From Bromus sterilis (taxonomy: Eukaryota; Streptophyta; Magnoliopsida; Poales; Poaceae), in NCBI GenBank assembly GCA_950022295.1, contig OX465598.1:343617324-343681323 (forward strand): 64,000 bases of DNA, given 5' to 3'. Within the stretch, counting starts at the first letter, position 1. Each line of letters opens with the position of its first letter. This document shows positions 1-10,778 of the stretch, piece by piece. The position numbers were made by a program, and so were the translations under genes. The notes below the pieces were generated by a model. The model did no database searches. It worked only from the letters and a program-made list of their open reading frames with translations, and was not told the origin of the DNA.

Positions 1-2433
1 AGAAACAAGGAGCATGCCAGGTTGCTGCGATGGCACAAAGAAGACCGTAAGAAAGACAGGAAGTTGAGACACCCCGCTGATGGGTCGCAGTGGAGAAAAA
101 TCGAGAGAGGCCACTCAGACTTTAAAAATGAAGCAAGAAACTTATGGTTTGGTCTAAGTACAGATGGCATGAACCCTTTTGGAGAGCAGAGCTGCAGTCA
201 CAGCACCTGGCCTGTGACTCTATGTATCTACAACCTTCCTCCTTGGGTGTGCCTGAAGCGGAAGTTCATCATGATGCCAGTGCTCATCCAAGGACCGAGG
301 CAACCCGGCAACGACATTGATGTGTACATAAGGCCATTAGTCGATGAACTTTTGGAGCTGTGGGCCAAACCAGGTGTACGCGTGTGGGATGAGGACAAAC
401 AGGAGGAATTTGACCTGCGAGCGTTGCTTTTCGTAACCATCAATGATTGGCCTGCTCTTAGTAGCATTTCAGGACAGTCAAACAAGGGATACAATGCATG
501 CACGCATTGTTTAGATAAGACTAAAGGTATATATTTGGATAAATGTAAGAAGGTTGTGTACCTCGGGTGTCGTCAATTTCTGCCGCCCAATCATATCGTG
601 AGAAAGAAAGGCAAGCATTTCAACGGTGAGGCAGATCACCGGAAAAAGCCTAAGCTCCCTGAAGGTGCTGATGTATTTGGTATGGTGAATGACCTAGAAG
701 TAATCTTTGGAAAGGGTCCTGGCAGTCAATCTGTTCCGAAAGACGCCGTTACCGGACACGCGGCCATGTGGAAGAAGAAATCTATATTTTGGGAGCTACC
801 CTATTGGGTAGACCTAGAGGTCCGTTCTTCAATCGACGTGATGCACGTGACGAAGAATCTTTGCGTGAACCTGCTAGGGTTCCTGGGCGTGTATGGGAAG
901 TCAAAAGATACACCAGAAGCACGGGAGGACCAGCAACGTATGAAAGACCCATACCACAGGCATACTGATAAAGGGCGTCTAAGCAGCTACGCTCTTACCA
1001 AAGCAGAGAAGGAAATCTTTTTTGAATGCCTTAGAAGTATCAAGGTCCCGGCAGGCTTCTCGTCAAATATAAAGAGAATAATAAATATGGCAGAGAAAAA
1101 ATTCCAGAACCTCAAGTCTCATGATTGCCACGTGATTATGACGTAGTTGCTTCCGGTTGCATTGCGGGGGCTTCTACCAGAAAATGTTCGAGTAACCATT
1201 GTGAAGCTATGTGCATTTCTCAATGCAATATCTCAGAAGGTAATCGATCATGCAAGTCTGTAAAGGCTACAGAAGGATGTGGTCCAATGTCTCGTCAGTT
1301 TTGAGTTGGTGTTCCCCCCGTCCTTATTCAATATTATGACGCATCTGCTGGTTCACCTGGTCGACGAGATTGCCATTCTAGGTCTTGTATTTCTACACAA
1401 TATGTTCCCCTTCGAGAGGTTCATGGGAGTTTTAAAGAAATATGTTCGTAACCGTGCAAGGCCAGAAGGAAGCATCTCCAAGGGCTATGGAACAGAGGAG
1501 GTCATTGAGTTCTGTGTTGACTTTATTCCTGACCTTAAGCCGATTGGTGTTCCTGAATCGCGGTATGAGGGGAGACTGAGTGGAAAAGGAACGCTAGGAA
1601 AGAAAGCAAAGATATTTCAGGACGGGCATTCTTTGACTCAAGCACACTACACAGTTCTACAAAGTTCTATCTTCGTCCAACCGTATATCGAGGAACACAA
1701 GAATGTTCTACGCTCCAAATTCCCGGGGGAGGATGACCAATGGATTCAATTCAAACACATGGAGACTTTCAGCACTTGGTTGCAATTACGTCTCATGCAT
1801 GACACCACTATTGGAAATCAACTCTACTTGTTGGCCGCGACACCGTCTGAGACTGTATTGACTTTCCAAGGGTACGAGATAAATGGGAATACATTTTACA
1901 CGGTCGCCCAAGATAAGAAGAGCACCAACCAAAACAGTGGTGTCCGCTTTGATGCAACAAACGAGGATGGTACAAAGGACACATACTATGGTTACATAGA
2001 TGAGATATGGGAACTTGACTATGGACCTACTTTTAAGGTCCCTTTGTTTCGGTGCAGTTGGGTCAACATGAATGTAGATGGGGTAAAGGTCGACCAGCTG
2101 TACGGAATGACAACAGTGGATCTCAAGAATCTTGGTCACACAGACGACCCATTCGTCCTAGCCAAAGATGTGGCTCAGGTTTTCTATGTGAAGGACATGT
2201 CTTCTAGACCGAAAAAAAGGAAAAACAAGGATACGAATACATCAGACAATGAGCTCAGGCGTCACATAGTTCTTTCAGGAAAAAGAAACATCGTGGGAGT
2301 CGAGGACAAGACAGACATGTCCGAAGATTACGATAAGTTTCATGAAATTCCTCCATTCACAGTGAAAACTGACCAAACTATCCCATTAAGCAATGAAGAT
2401 GCTCCGTGGTTACGGCCCAAGAAGCGATCATAA
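1..2433 (+). pseudogene. TNP2-like CACTA transposase, two nonsense codons
   Basis: The frame is open at the window edge. The N-terminal part (about 100-510) looks like the Transposase_21/TNP2 core (LWFGLSTDGMNPF, then VTINDWPALSS, then YNACTHCLD). After about 1270 come a DUF4218-like part (FPPSLFNIMTHLLVHLVDEI) and, around 1975-2070, a DUF4216-like part (YYGYIDEIWELDYGPTFKV). One frame runs throughout but is cut by TAG at 1144-1146, where relatives are expected to have Gln in VIMTQLLP, and by TAA at 1261-1263. The frame ends in a basic tail at 2433. TNP2 would cut and integrate the element in the nucleus; this copy is very probably inactive. Assignment rests on recognised sequence patterns, not on a search. 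Confidence 0.85.
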
Positions 2434-2487
2434 GAAATGTAGGAAACAAGTGGTGTGTAATAATGTATTGAACCATTGGTGATTTTT

Positions 2488-3975
2488 TGGCCATTTGGCT
2501 TGAAAGCAATGAACCTTCATACTCGATAGCCCATTTTGAGAAGACTTTTTAATAGTTTTGCATTATTCCAAGTTTGTTGGTTTGTATGGTTACTAGGACA
2601 TAAATTAGGATGCAACGCAAAGGTTTTATATTTTTTTGATTTTTTTTGAATTGTTTAAGCACCGATTTCAAAATGCGGTCAAAACGGGGGAGGGGGCATG
2701 GCCGGTGATAGCTAGGTGTGGAATCTTGCAAAACTCTTTGTAGATCTCTGATGAAATGAGTACTTGTGCACTTGGAAATGTTTTTTTGAAAAAATAAAGA
2801 GCAATCTATCAAGCACTGGTAGTTCAAATTTCACCCCGTTCCAGCTGAATTGCCGGAAATTTGTCTTTTTCAGCAGAGGTGCATAAGAAACATTTTACAT
2901 AGAAACTTTTGTAAATTGTTAATAAAATATGGTCTAGTATAATACAAAAATGGGTTGGTTCAAATTGACATCAAATATTTGGTAGATCCTTCACAAAAAG
3001 ACCCTACTTTCGGCACTCGGAAAATGAAAAATGGATTTTTCGTGCAACGGAAATGAAAACTTCCTTTGGCAAACTTGTTGGCCATTCAAATATACACACA
3101 TGAAAAATATGAGATCATTTGGGGAAACTATCATTTCAAATTAGCTATAACTTTGGCCATTTGGCTTGAAAGCCATGAAACTTCATACTCGATAGCCCAT
3201 TTTGAGAAGACTTTATTAATAGTTTTGCATTATTCCAAGTTTGTTGGTTTGTATGGTTACTAGGACATAAATTAGGATGCAACCCAAAGGTTTTATATAT
3301 TTTTGATTTTTTTTGAATTGTTTAAGCACCGATTTCAAAATGCGGTCAAAACGGGGGAGGAGGCATGGCCGGTGATAGCTAGGTGTGGAATCTTGCAAAA
3401 CTCTTTGTAGATCTCTGATGAAATGAGTACTTGTGCACTTGGAAATGTTTTTTTAAATAAAGAGCAATCTATCAAGCACTGGTAGTTCAAATTTCACCCC
3501 GTTCCAGCTGAATTGGCGGCAATTTGTCTTTTTCAGCAGAGGTGCATAAGAAACATTTTGCATAGAAACTTTTGTAAATTGTTAATAAAATATGGTCTAG
3601 TATAATACAAAAATGGGTTGGTTCAAATTGACATCAAATATTTGGTAGATCCTTCACAAAAAGACCCTACTTTCGGCACTCGGAAAATGAAAAATGGATT
3701 TTTCGTGCAACGGAAATGAAAACTTCCTTTGGCAAACTTGTTGGCCATTCAAATATACACACATATGAAAAATATGAGATCATTTGGGGAAACTATCATT
3801 TCAAATTAGCTATAACTTTGGCCATTTGGCTTGAAAGCCATGAACCTTCATACTCGATAGCCCATTTTGAGAAGACTTTTTTAATAGTTTTGCATTATTC
3901 CAAGTTTGTTGGTTTGCATGGTTACTAGGACATAAATTAGGATGCAACGCAAAGGTTTTATATTTTTTTGATTTT
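2488..3975. repeat. About 665-bp tandem repeat, roughly 2.2 units, inside CACTA 1
   Basis: The block starting ggccatttggcttgaaag recurs at about 2488, 3153 and 3820. The block tttgtatggttactagga recurs at 2581, 3248 and 3913 (one base changed), giving spacings of 667 and 665. Units are near-identical with a few substitutions and small indels (for example an 8-base difference near 2787/3452). No coding potential is supported; short frames here repeat with the unit. Tandem arrays are common in the non-coding arms of large CACTA elements. Confidence 0.9.
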
Positions 3976-3977
3976 TT

Positions 3978-4259
3978 TTGTTTGATTGGAAAAAAACAAA
4001 AAAAGTATAGCAATTTCATTATAGGACGTCAACGGAAGAATACTCCATATCCTGTACTCTGTCATGGTGAATTTCAGACGGTCCTCGCCTGGTTGGCAGA
4101 TCTCGCAAGTCTACCGACCAGGCGGGAACCGTCTGTAATACCCGTACGGGATTTTCATCCCATACGGGTTTACAGACGGTCCCCGCCTCGTGGGCACATC
4201 TAAAAAATCTTCCAATCAAACGAGCTCCGTCCGAAATTTCCCCGGACAGAGTACAGGAT
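3978..4259. repeat. Nested foldback at the CACTA 1 right end
   Basis: Three inverted pairs nest inside one another. GTTTGATTGGAA near 3979 pairs with its complement near 4213-4220. Bases 4049-4079 pair with 4229-4259 (atcctgtactctgtc arm). GGCGGGAACCGTCTGTAA at 4121 starts an arm to 4152 that pairs with 4157-4187 with only a 4-base loop. A further GACGGTCC.CGCC copy lies at 4076-4090. Such subterminal inverted repeats usually serve as transposase-binding DNA in CACTA elements; that role is inferred. Confidence 0.8.
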
Positions 4260-4323
4260 ACAGATGAATTTCTCTGTGTACGGCCTTTAGTGAACTTGTT
4301 ATGCTACGATAAGTCCACGCGGA

Positions 4324-4402
4324 CCTGTGCTTATAAACAGGTCTAACTCCACTTCGTCTAGCGAGGTGGTACTAATTTCCTGTGCTTATAAACAGGTCTA
4401 AC
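4324..4402 (-). promoter_or_regulatory. snRNA-type promoter-like motifs (USE-like + TATA) between 24-bp direct repeats
   Basis: On the minus strand, 4371-4361 reads GTACCACCTCG, matching 9 of 11 positions of the plant snRNA upstream sequence element RTCCCACATCG. TTTATAA (4337-4331) follows 23 bases later, close to the USE-TATA spacing of plant Pol III snRNA genes. The 24-base segment cctgtgcttataaacagg.. occurs exactly at 4324-4347 and 4379-4402. Transcription would run leftwards across the CACTA 1/CACTA 2 junction. Motifs are seen; promoter activity is a guess. Confidence 0.3.
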
Positions 4403-4593
4403 GATCCCGGTTGGTAGCACCAACCGGGACCAAAGACTCAACGGTCCCGGTTGGTGCTACCAACCGGGATCGATGACCCTGGTGCGACGTGGCAGCACCA
4501 GGCCCCTCCCCGCCCAGGCCAACGGTCCCGGTTGGTAGCACCAACCGGGACCGTTGAGTCTTTGGTCCTGGTTGGTGCTACCAACCGGGATCG
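4402..4593. repeat. 71-bp near-perfect inverted repeat made of GGTCCCGGTTGG hairpins
   Basis: Bases 4402-4472 and 4523-4593 are reverse complements with two mismatches, separated by a 50-base spacer. Each arm is itself two palindromes of the type CCCGGTTGGTAGCACCAACC / GGTTGGTGCTACCAACC. This is the left subterminal repeat region of CACTA 2; related, more diverged copies lie at about 10598-10745. A read-through transcript would fold into a long hairpin. Confidence 0.9.
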
Positions 4594-6582
4594 ATGGCCC
4601 TTGCTATAATACCCCGCAACCTCTTCTTCCTCCCCCAACTCCACCAAATCCCCCAACCTCTTCTTCCCACGCGGAATTCGCCGTCGACGCTGGCAGGCTG
4701 CCCGCCGATTCGACGCACCGAGCCCCTCTCCGGCCTCCCCGAGCTCTTCGTCGCCTTCACCGTGAGCTGCTCGATGTTTTCCCCCTCCTAGCTCCCCTCC
4801 TCGTACTCTCCGTCGCCGATTGCCATGAGCAGGACCACGGCCGCCGCCGGGCTTGACGCTGCCGTCGCTCCCGTGCTCGTCTTGGTGCGTGGATAGCACC
4901 AGTGCACGCGGGTGAGCCAGGGCAACCCCCTGGTACCCTTCTCCCCCTCTCCCGTGCCTTGGAACCCAATTCCGGCGAGATCAGTAGCCGGGCCGCCGCC
5001 GTGTTCGACGCCATCGACGCCACAGAGCCTCCCTTGACCCCCGACTACTGCCAGCAGACGCGCGAGGTACCCAGCAACACGCCTGTGGTCTCCATTCCAT
5101 CTCCCGTGGCCTAAATCGGGATCCCGACCAACTCCGGCGAGCTACAGAGCTCACCGGCGACGTGCCGACGTGGCCTGGTCATTAGGACCCTAAGTATACT
5201 AGTTGATTTAATCTGTTAAAAAACCTACTCTATGACATGTGGGCCCTGCCCAGTTAAAACCTAATTAAAATGTTTAGTTAATATATAAGTGACTTACATG
5301 TGGGTCCCCCACTGATTAATTAGATTTAATTAATTAATTTATTAACTGTGTCACTGACCAGTGGGACCCACTGGTCAGTTAATTAAAAATGATTATTAAT
5401 TCATTTAATAATAAATAAAAGAATTAATAAATAGAAATTGATTTTAAAATGTTATAAACTTGTTTAATTAATATATTTTAATCCGTAACCCGGATTAAAA
5501 AAATTATACATGAAAGTTGCTCAGAAAAATTCAACGAATCCAAATACGGTATCCGTATGTCTACCACACCCCCCTAACATACCGAACATTGAACCGCCCC
5601 CCTTCGGACCGCCAGTCCGATGAATTTTCCGGTACTGCTACAGTACCCGGATCAATTTATTTCGAACACGAAAGTTGTTCGGAATAGATCAACTCACCCG
5701 GATACATAACCCACACGTGTGTCGGATGTCCACGACACCTTCGGCATCACCCCCCCTCCGGACACCCTGTCCGGTAATCACCCGGAGCCGGTAATCCATC
5801 CCCGGATGAATTTCCGCTCTGAGCTTATTGCATCGTACCACGTTAGAGTAACGTTTACAATTCATCTGTCTTGTCTTGCATTGATTTCTATTGCTTGATG
5901 TGTATTTACTATTTCTCCCCCATTTAATCTCCTGTAGACTTTGTGCTTTGCTAGTCATAGGTTAGCTAGCGGGCCGTGATCACTTTGGGAGTGATCGTGG
6001 AATTATATATATAAACTGTACAGGTACGTTCATTGCAGACACCGACATCGGTCCCCCCTAACACGGATCTGCCGAGTCACCTCAAGTGTGAGATATCGAG
6101 GAGAAATCCTCGGGGCTCCACTTGATGTCGACTCCGTAGCTCCGCCTTAGGGCCCCGAGACACGGATGTCCTTACAGGTAAGAAGTCGGGTGACCCAACG
6201 GTGCCCGCGCAGAGTATCTTAGCGGAACGGCGGGTCAGGTATATTCCACTGGTGTGCGGCGGGCCTGGTACTGTTCGTGGCCCATGAGCAGGAGTACCCC
6301 AGCGGAGCTTACTACGACGTCGAGTACCCGACTGACCAGGAGTAGTTTCGGTGGTTCCCAGGCGAGGTCACCATTAGCGCCGAGCTTATTGCATCGTTTT
6401 ACGTTAGATCACCGATTGCATTTCATTTGTCATGCCTTGTATTGTTTGCTATGATTGTCGTGTATTTACTGTTTCTCCCCCCCCTCTTTAATCTCCGGTA
6501 GACTCTGCTGCTACCGTTGACTACACCGCTGCCGCCTACGATTTTCATTATAATAGCTTGCAATTCTTAATTTGCAGATACT
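4594..6582 (+). other. Non-coding 5' region of CACTA 2, GC-rich then AT-rich
   Basis: About 4610-5115 is GC-rich, and about 5170-5480 is AT-rich with ttaattaatt runs and phrases such as gtgggacccactggtcag. That succession resembles the GC-rich/AT-rich order of the Gypsy LTRs further right in this window (for example 26300-26800). I therefore suspect part of it is LTR-derived. No convincing coding exon was found. Short frames at 4438-5023 are composition effects. It ends at an acceptor-like ...aatttgcag just before the TNP1-like start codon. Confidence 0.5.
5821..6508. repeat. Diverged direct duplication, about 125 bp, offset 561
   Basis: The segment beginning gagcttattgcatcg at 5821 and ending near a tagact at about 5940 recurs from 6382 to about 6508 (gagcttattgcatcg ... 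gtgtatttact.tttctcccc ... gtagact). The copies differ by scattered substitutions and a longer C run in the second. It lies upstream of the TNP1-like gene. The second copy runs straight into the sequence before the first coding exon, so it may be a duplicated leader exon or intron segment. Confidence 0.75.
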
Positions 6583-9500
6583 ATGGATCCAATATTTCAT
6601 AGAGATGAAAATGAGGAAAACTTGCTTCACGATATGATCAACGACAATGAAGGTCAAGATGTCACCCGCCGATTTCTGAACGATTCCGGTGAGGGAGACG
6701 AGTCCCTCCACCGAGAAGAAGCATCGGACGGGAGACAAGTCGGCTCCGGCTCCGCCTCCGGCGGAACCTTTAATCTCGAAAACACCGGCGAGGTTGATTA
6801 AAATGTTGTTAATTAAAATGCAGCTGTATATGTACATGCATATATTAACACTCTTTCTTCTTTTAGCCCTCCGGATCCGGATCCGGCCATTCCTCCGCAA
6901 GACCGAAACGAGGCCCAACCAAAAAGTTGGCTGACAATGTGAGGTATAGGATCGAAGAGGTCGGTCCAGACGGCGAACCGTTAGCTCCGGATGATTTCAA
7001 GAAAAAATTTGTGAAGGCATGCGGAACTCTTGTGAGGGACAACATCCCGATCACCATTCGAGAATGGATGCAGCTAAAGGACCCTACAATCTCGTTTGTG
7101 TGCGACACCATGAAAGACAGGCTTTGGAACATGCTCATGCATAATTTTCTCCTGCGGATGCCAGAGGTGGATAATCCAGCTCAGGAGGTGGCAGCTAGAC
7201 TGCAGCTAGAGGCTAGAGTCAAGAAGTTTGCTCTCAGCAAGATGGCCGAGCAATTCAAGAATTGGAAGAAAAACTTGTACCTAAAATTTGTCAAGTAAGA
7301 CAAGAATCTGGATTTCGAACACGGCTATGGTAAGATAAGAGAGCAGTGGGATGATTTTGTGGCGTACAAGAAATCGGAGCACGCGCAGCAAAGGTCTGAA
7401 ATAAATCAGACGAATGCCGCTAAGAAGATTTACCACCATAAAATGGGGCCTGCTGGCTACGCCGGTTGCATGCCTAGGTGGGAGGCAATTGAGGCCAAGT
7501 ATTTTGATGCCGGGATCACTCAAGAGCCTACAACATGGAACGAACGGACAAGAAACTGGTTTTACGGCCATGGGGGCACGTTGGACCAAGATGGGAAGGC
7601 AATATATAACCAGTCACACATAGATGATCCCCTGCTGCCCATCGATGATATTAGAGATGCAGTACGTGATATTGAAGAGGGACGGTTCATTCCCGATAGA
7701 GAGGACGACGAGCTCACACGCGCCCTAAAAAATAAAGAACACCCAGGACGAGCACGAGGCACGCCAGGCTCCAAGTGTTGGAAACTTGCCTTCCCTTCGG
7801 AAAGCAAGAAATATCCAGATAAAAGCCATCAGAGGAGGAAGGAAAGGGAGGCAACTGATAAAGCGGCGGCTGAGAGAGAGAAAGTGGCGAATGAGGCTGA
7901 GAAAACGTCTACCAAAGAGCGGCTGCGTAATGTAGAAGAAGGCTTAAAGCGGGCGGAGGAGCTGATCGGCAGACTTAGCCAGCAAAGTGGCGGCCAACCT
8001 CAACAGCTCTTGTTAGAAACTGGATTCGATGCTACCGGCGCCCCATCGAATCGGAAAAGCTCCCAAGCTTCCACGCACCTCCAGCAGGATGATGATGATG
8101 CACTGACAACGGCTGCTCCTAAACGCTACCCAGTGGATTATATCACGGAGAGCACACGTTGTGAGCTTAAGGTGCAAGTGATGAACTTAAAGGTGACGGT
8201 GGCGGTCGGCATGGCCCTATCAATCCCGGAGAAACCAACTTATCATTGCAACCCGACTCCAGAAGGGTACGCTGTCGTCATGGTGGATGATGTGATGGAT
8301 GATTATGAGGAGCTGAAGCTGGACCACCCTGCAGGTGAAGATGGGGAGCTGAAAGAACTAGGAGAAGCAAAAAAGGGGAGTGTTCTATGGCGAAAGAAGC
8401 ACATGTGCTTCCAGATTATGTGCCGCCAAGGTCACCCACTCTTCAGAAGAGCAATCCACCTTCGCCGCCACGTGACCATTCTTCACCGCAACCATCGCCT
8501 TCACCGCCTCACCACTCTCCGGCTCAGCCGTCTCCACCGTCGCCTCAGCCGTCTCCATCTCCTGAGCCTCAGAGCCAGAAGCGGAAGCGTACCTATACTA
8601 GTAGGGGAAGCAAGAAATCACCGAAACGTAAGCGATCACCCCTCCCAAAAGTTCCTCATCAGAATATGAAGAAGCTACCCGGAGAGATGACACCTGAGGA
8701 ACTGGAAGTGTCCGTAAAATTGTCTTATGAAAAGTGGAAGATTGATGTGGCCAACAAGAAGAAGCCGATAGATCCATTGTTCCCGCGCACCCCAAAAGAT
8801 CACGCCGCGTGCGCGAAACTGAAGAAGAAGCTTCACAACCCCATACCGCTCACATCAGACTATGAACGCTCTATTACAAAGTCGGCTGAGGCAAAAGAGC
8901 GGAGAGTCGGAAAAGAGATTGCCCAGCTCGGACTACAGAAAGAACAATCGATCGAACCGCTCGAAGTGCACACTTGGCCGCGCCCCCAGCAGCATCAGGT
9001 CGATGCGTATGATCCTAACAAAGATCCGGAGTTTATAAGACAGTACGGAGCAAAAGCCCAGGCAGTAGGATTGTCTATTACTGATTACCTGAGCCGTCTA
9101 GATGAGTTCGGGAATGACGAGGAATTCGTACCGGCATACCAATACCAACACGGGTATCCTCTCGTCAAACCCGAGTTAGTCAAGGATCTACCAACAAAGA
9201 TGCGAAAATTGCATGACTGGTACATGGAAAATTCTGCTAAATCCGAAAACTGGATCTATGCTAAATTTCAGAACGAGCATTACGGGCATGGACAAGGCTT
9301 CGATCTGATTGAATTCTCAGAATTATTTCAGTTTTACAATGGAGACGACATCGACAAATCTATCGTCAGTGCATATTGTCTGTAAGTACCATTAATTTCA
9401 GTGATCAAGCCTTTCTAGCTCAGTTCATTCGTTTCATGTACAATCTTACACTCATCACTAAACTAATTATATATGCAGAATGAAGATTCTCGAATGCAAG

Positions 9501-10363
9501 AAAGGACAAATCTATGACATTGGGTTCGTTGACTTCCAGCTCGTTCATGAAAGAACTCTCAAAGAGAAGCCCAACCAGACAGAGAACAACTTGTTGCAAT
9601 CGTTGACGTATTTCGGCACAAGAAGGGAAATACTATTTCCTTACAACTTCGAGTGAGTGTTACTGTCACACACACATTCTATTTTGCTTGCTCGGTGTTA
9701 AGCGTATAATTGACTCTTTATGCGTGTGCAGCTTCCACTTTATTCTGTTGATCATTGTTTCGGACGAAGGAGTAGTAAAAGTCATGGACCCGGGACGCAG
9801 ATCTATGAAATCATGGGAGGACATGCAAGCATGCCTCCAGAGGGTTTGGAAACGGTTCACCGCCAAAACACCGGGTCTTCCGGCAAAGCTTACATTTGAA
9901 TCACTGAATGTAAGTACTACTTGCTAGATCCGTGCATCTTTTTTATTCTAGTTTCAGTATAATTATCATGCTGATTATAATATTCATTGATCTCCGTTCT
10001 CGTAAAGTGTTTGAGACAGGGACCCGGGAATAACTTATGTGGATATTATGTCTGCGAGTTCATTCGCCAGACGACCAAAGAGACGGCCGCAACCCGAAAC
10101 ATAAGGAAAATTGAAGTACGATAAACAACATTCAATACTTTAATTTATTGCGTTAAATTGTGTTTAGTTTCATTCATATATATTGATCCCTTTCTTTTAA
10201 TTAGATCGAACGAATGCGGGACGGTCTTCTACCACGAGAACGCGTGCGAGCAATTCAAGAGGAAATCGCCGGATTCTTATTAGACCATGTCATAGCTCCG
10301 ACCGGAGAGTTCTTTCACCCTCATTTTTTGGAAGACAAGCGGCCAAGGACCGATGTAAATTAG
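6583..10363 (+). pseudogene. TNP1-like CACTA protein with C-terminal Ulp1 (C48) peptidase, spliced, broken
   Basis: Exons read from GT-AG sites: 6583-6792, 6867-9381, 9479-9652, 9732-9909, 10008-10115, 10205-10363, with stop TAG. All junctions keep frame. The long exon has the plant En/Spm Ptta-type region (IREWMQLKDP, AEQFKNWKKNLYLKFV, YKKSEHAQQRSEINQTNAAK, PGRARGTPGSKCW), then a Pro/Ser-rich basic linker (about 8440-8660). The last exons form a Ulp1-like cysteine peptidase: His at 9736-9738 (DFHFILLIIVSD), Asp at 9787-9789 (VMDPG), Cys at 10038-10040 (NNLCGYYVCEF). Breaks: TAA at 7296-7298, and a frameshift near 8402-8410 where the frame changes at LPDYVPPRSP. Ulp1 enzymes cut SUMO or related tags; the substrate of transposon-borne versions is unknown. 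Confidence 0.8.
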
Positions 10364-10589
10364 ATCGAACTCGTGTGAGTACCGTTTGTGTAATACATGT
10401 TCGACCAAGCACGAGGAATGAGATGGTGTATATGATATATTCGTGACGATAATGTGTAATATATATTGTGGTTCCTTCATTGTTGCTTTAATATATATAT
10501 ATATATGGTACCATTTAATTGAATACAAAACAGGAAATAAATAAATGAAAAAAAATCAGAAAATAGGGTTAAAAAGGGGGGGCAGTGGA

Positions 10590-10778
10590 GTCTCTTCGGT
10601 CCCGGTTCTTCCTATCAACCGAGACCGATGACCGCTCCCCCCTCGCTGCGCGCCAGGCCACGTGGAGCCTCTTCGGTCCCGGGTCGTGGGCCAACCGGGA
10701 TCATCATTGGTCCCGGCCGTGGAACCGGGACCGAAGGCCCATATGAACCGGGATAATATGGGGGTCTGTCCACTAGTG
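10590..10778 (+). repeat. Right subterminal repeats and terminal inverted repeat of CACTA 2
   Basis: CGGTCCCGG-type repeats occur near 10598, 10673 and 10709, with paired gaccg/cggga arms, and the region ends with ggtctgtccactagtg at 10778. The last bases TAGTG mark a CACTA terminus. The following three bases are aca; a matching left TSD could not be located. Confidence 0.75.

Larger units (their letters stand above)
1..4292 (+). mobile_element. CACTA (En/Spm) DNA transposon 1, right part
   Basis: The element enters from the left edge of the window. In order it carries a TNP2-type transposase reading frame (1-2433), about 665-bp tandem repeats (2488 to about 3970) and a foldback subterminal zone (3978-4259). 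It ends in ...GGCCTTTAGTG at 4292, the reverse complement of a CACTAAAGGCC terminus. CACTA elements end in CACTA/TAGTG, carry TNP2 and have repeat-rich subterminal DNA, so the content and the end agree. The left terminus and the TSD partner are outside the window; the three bases after the end are aac. The exact terminus is inferred. Confidence 0.75.
4293..10778 (+). mobile_element. CACTA DNA transposon 2 (TNP1-Ulp1 type, no TNP2), left end not found
   Basis: The right end is clear: GGGGGTCTGTCCACTAGTG ends at 10778, the reverse complement of a CACTAGTGGACAG terminus, preceded by GGTCCCGG-type subterminal repeats (about 10590-10750). The same GGTCCCGGTTGG motif family forms hairpins at 4402-4593. 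Between them lie non-coding DNA and one TNP1-like gene with a Ulp1 peptidase part. No TNP2 transposase is present. No CACTAGTGG terminus is visible between 4293 and 4402, so the left boundary given is only the junction with CACTA 1. CACTA 1 may have inserted into this element. Confidence 0.75.

Noticed and set aside
4438..5114. Possible small genes around 4.5-5.1 kb
   Set aside because: They overlap the CACTA subterminal hairpins and LTR-like GC-rich sequence, with many competing frames and no domain.
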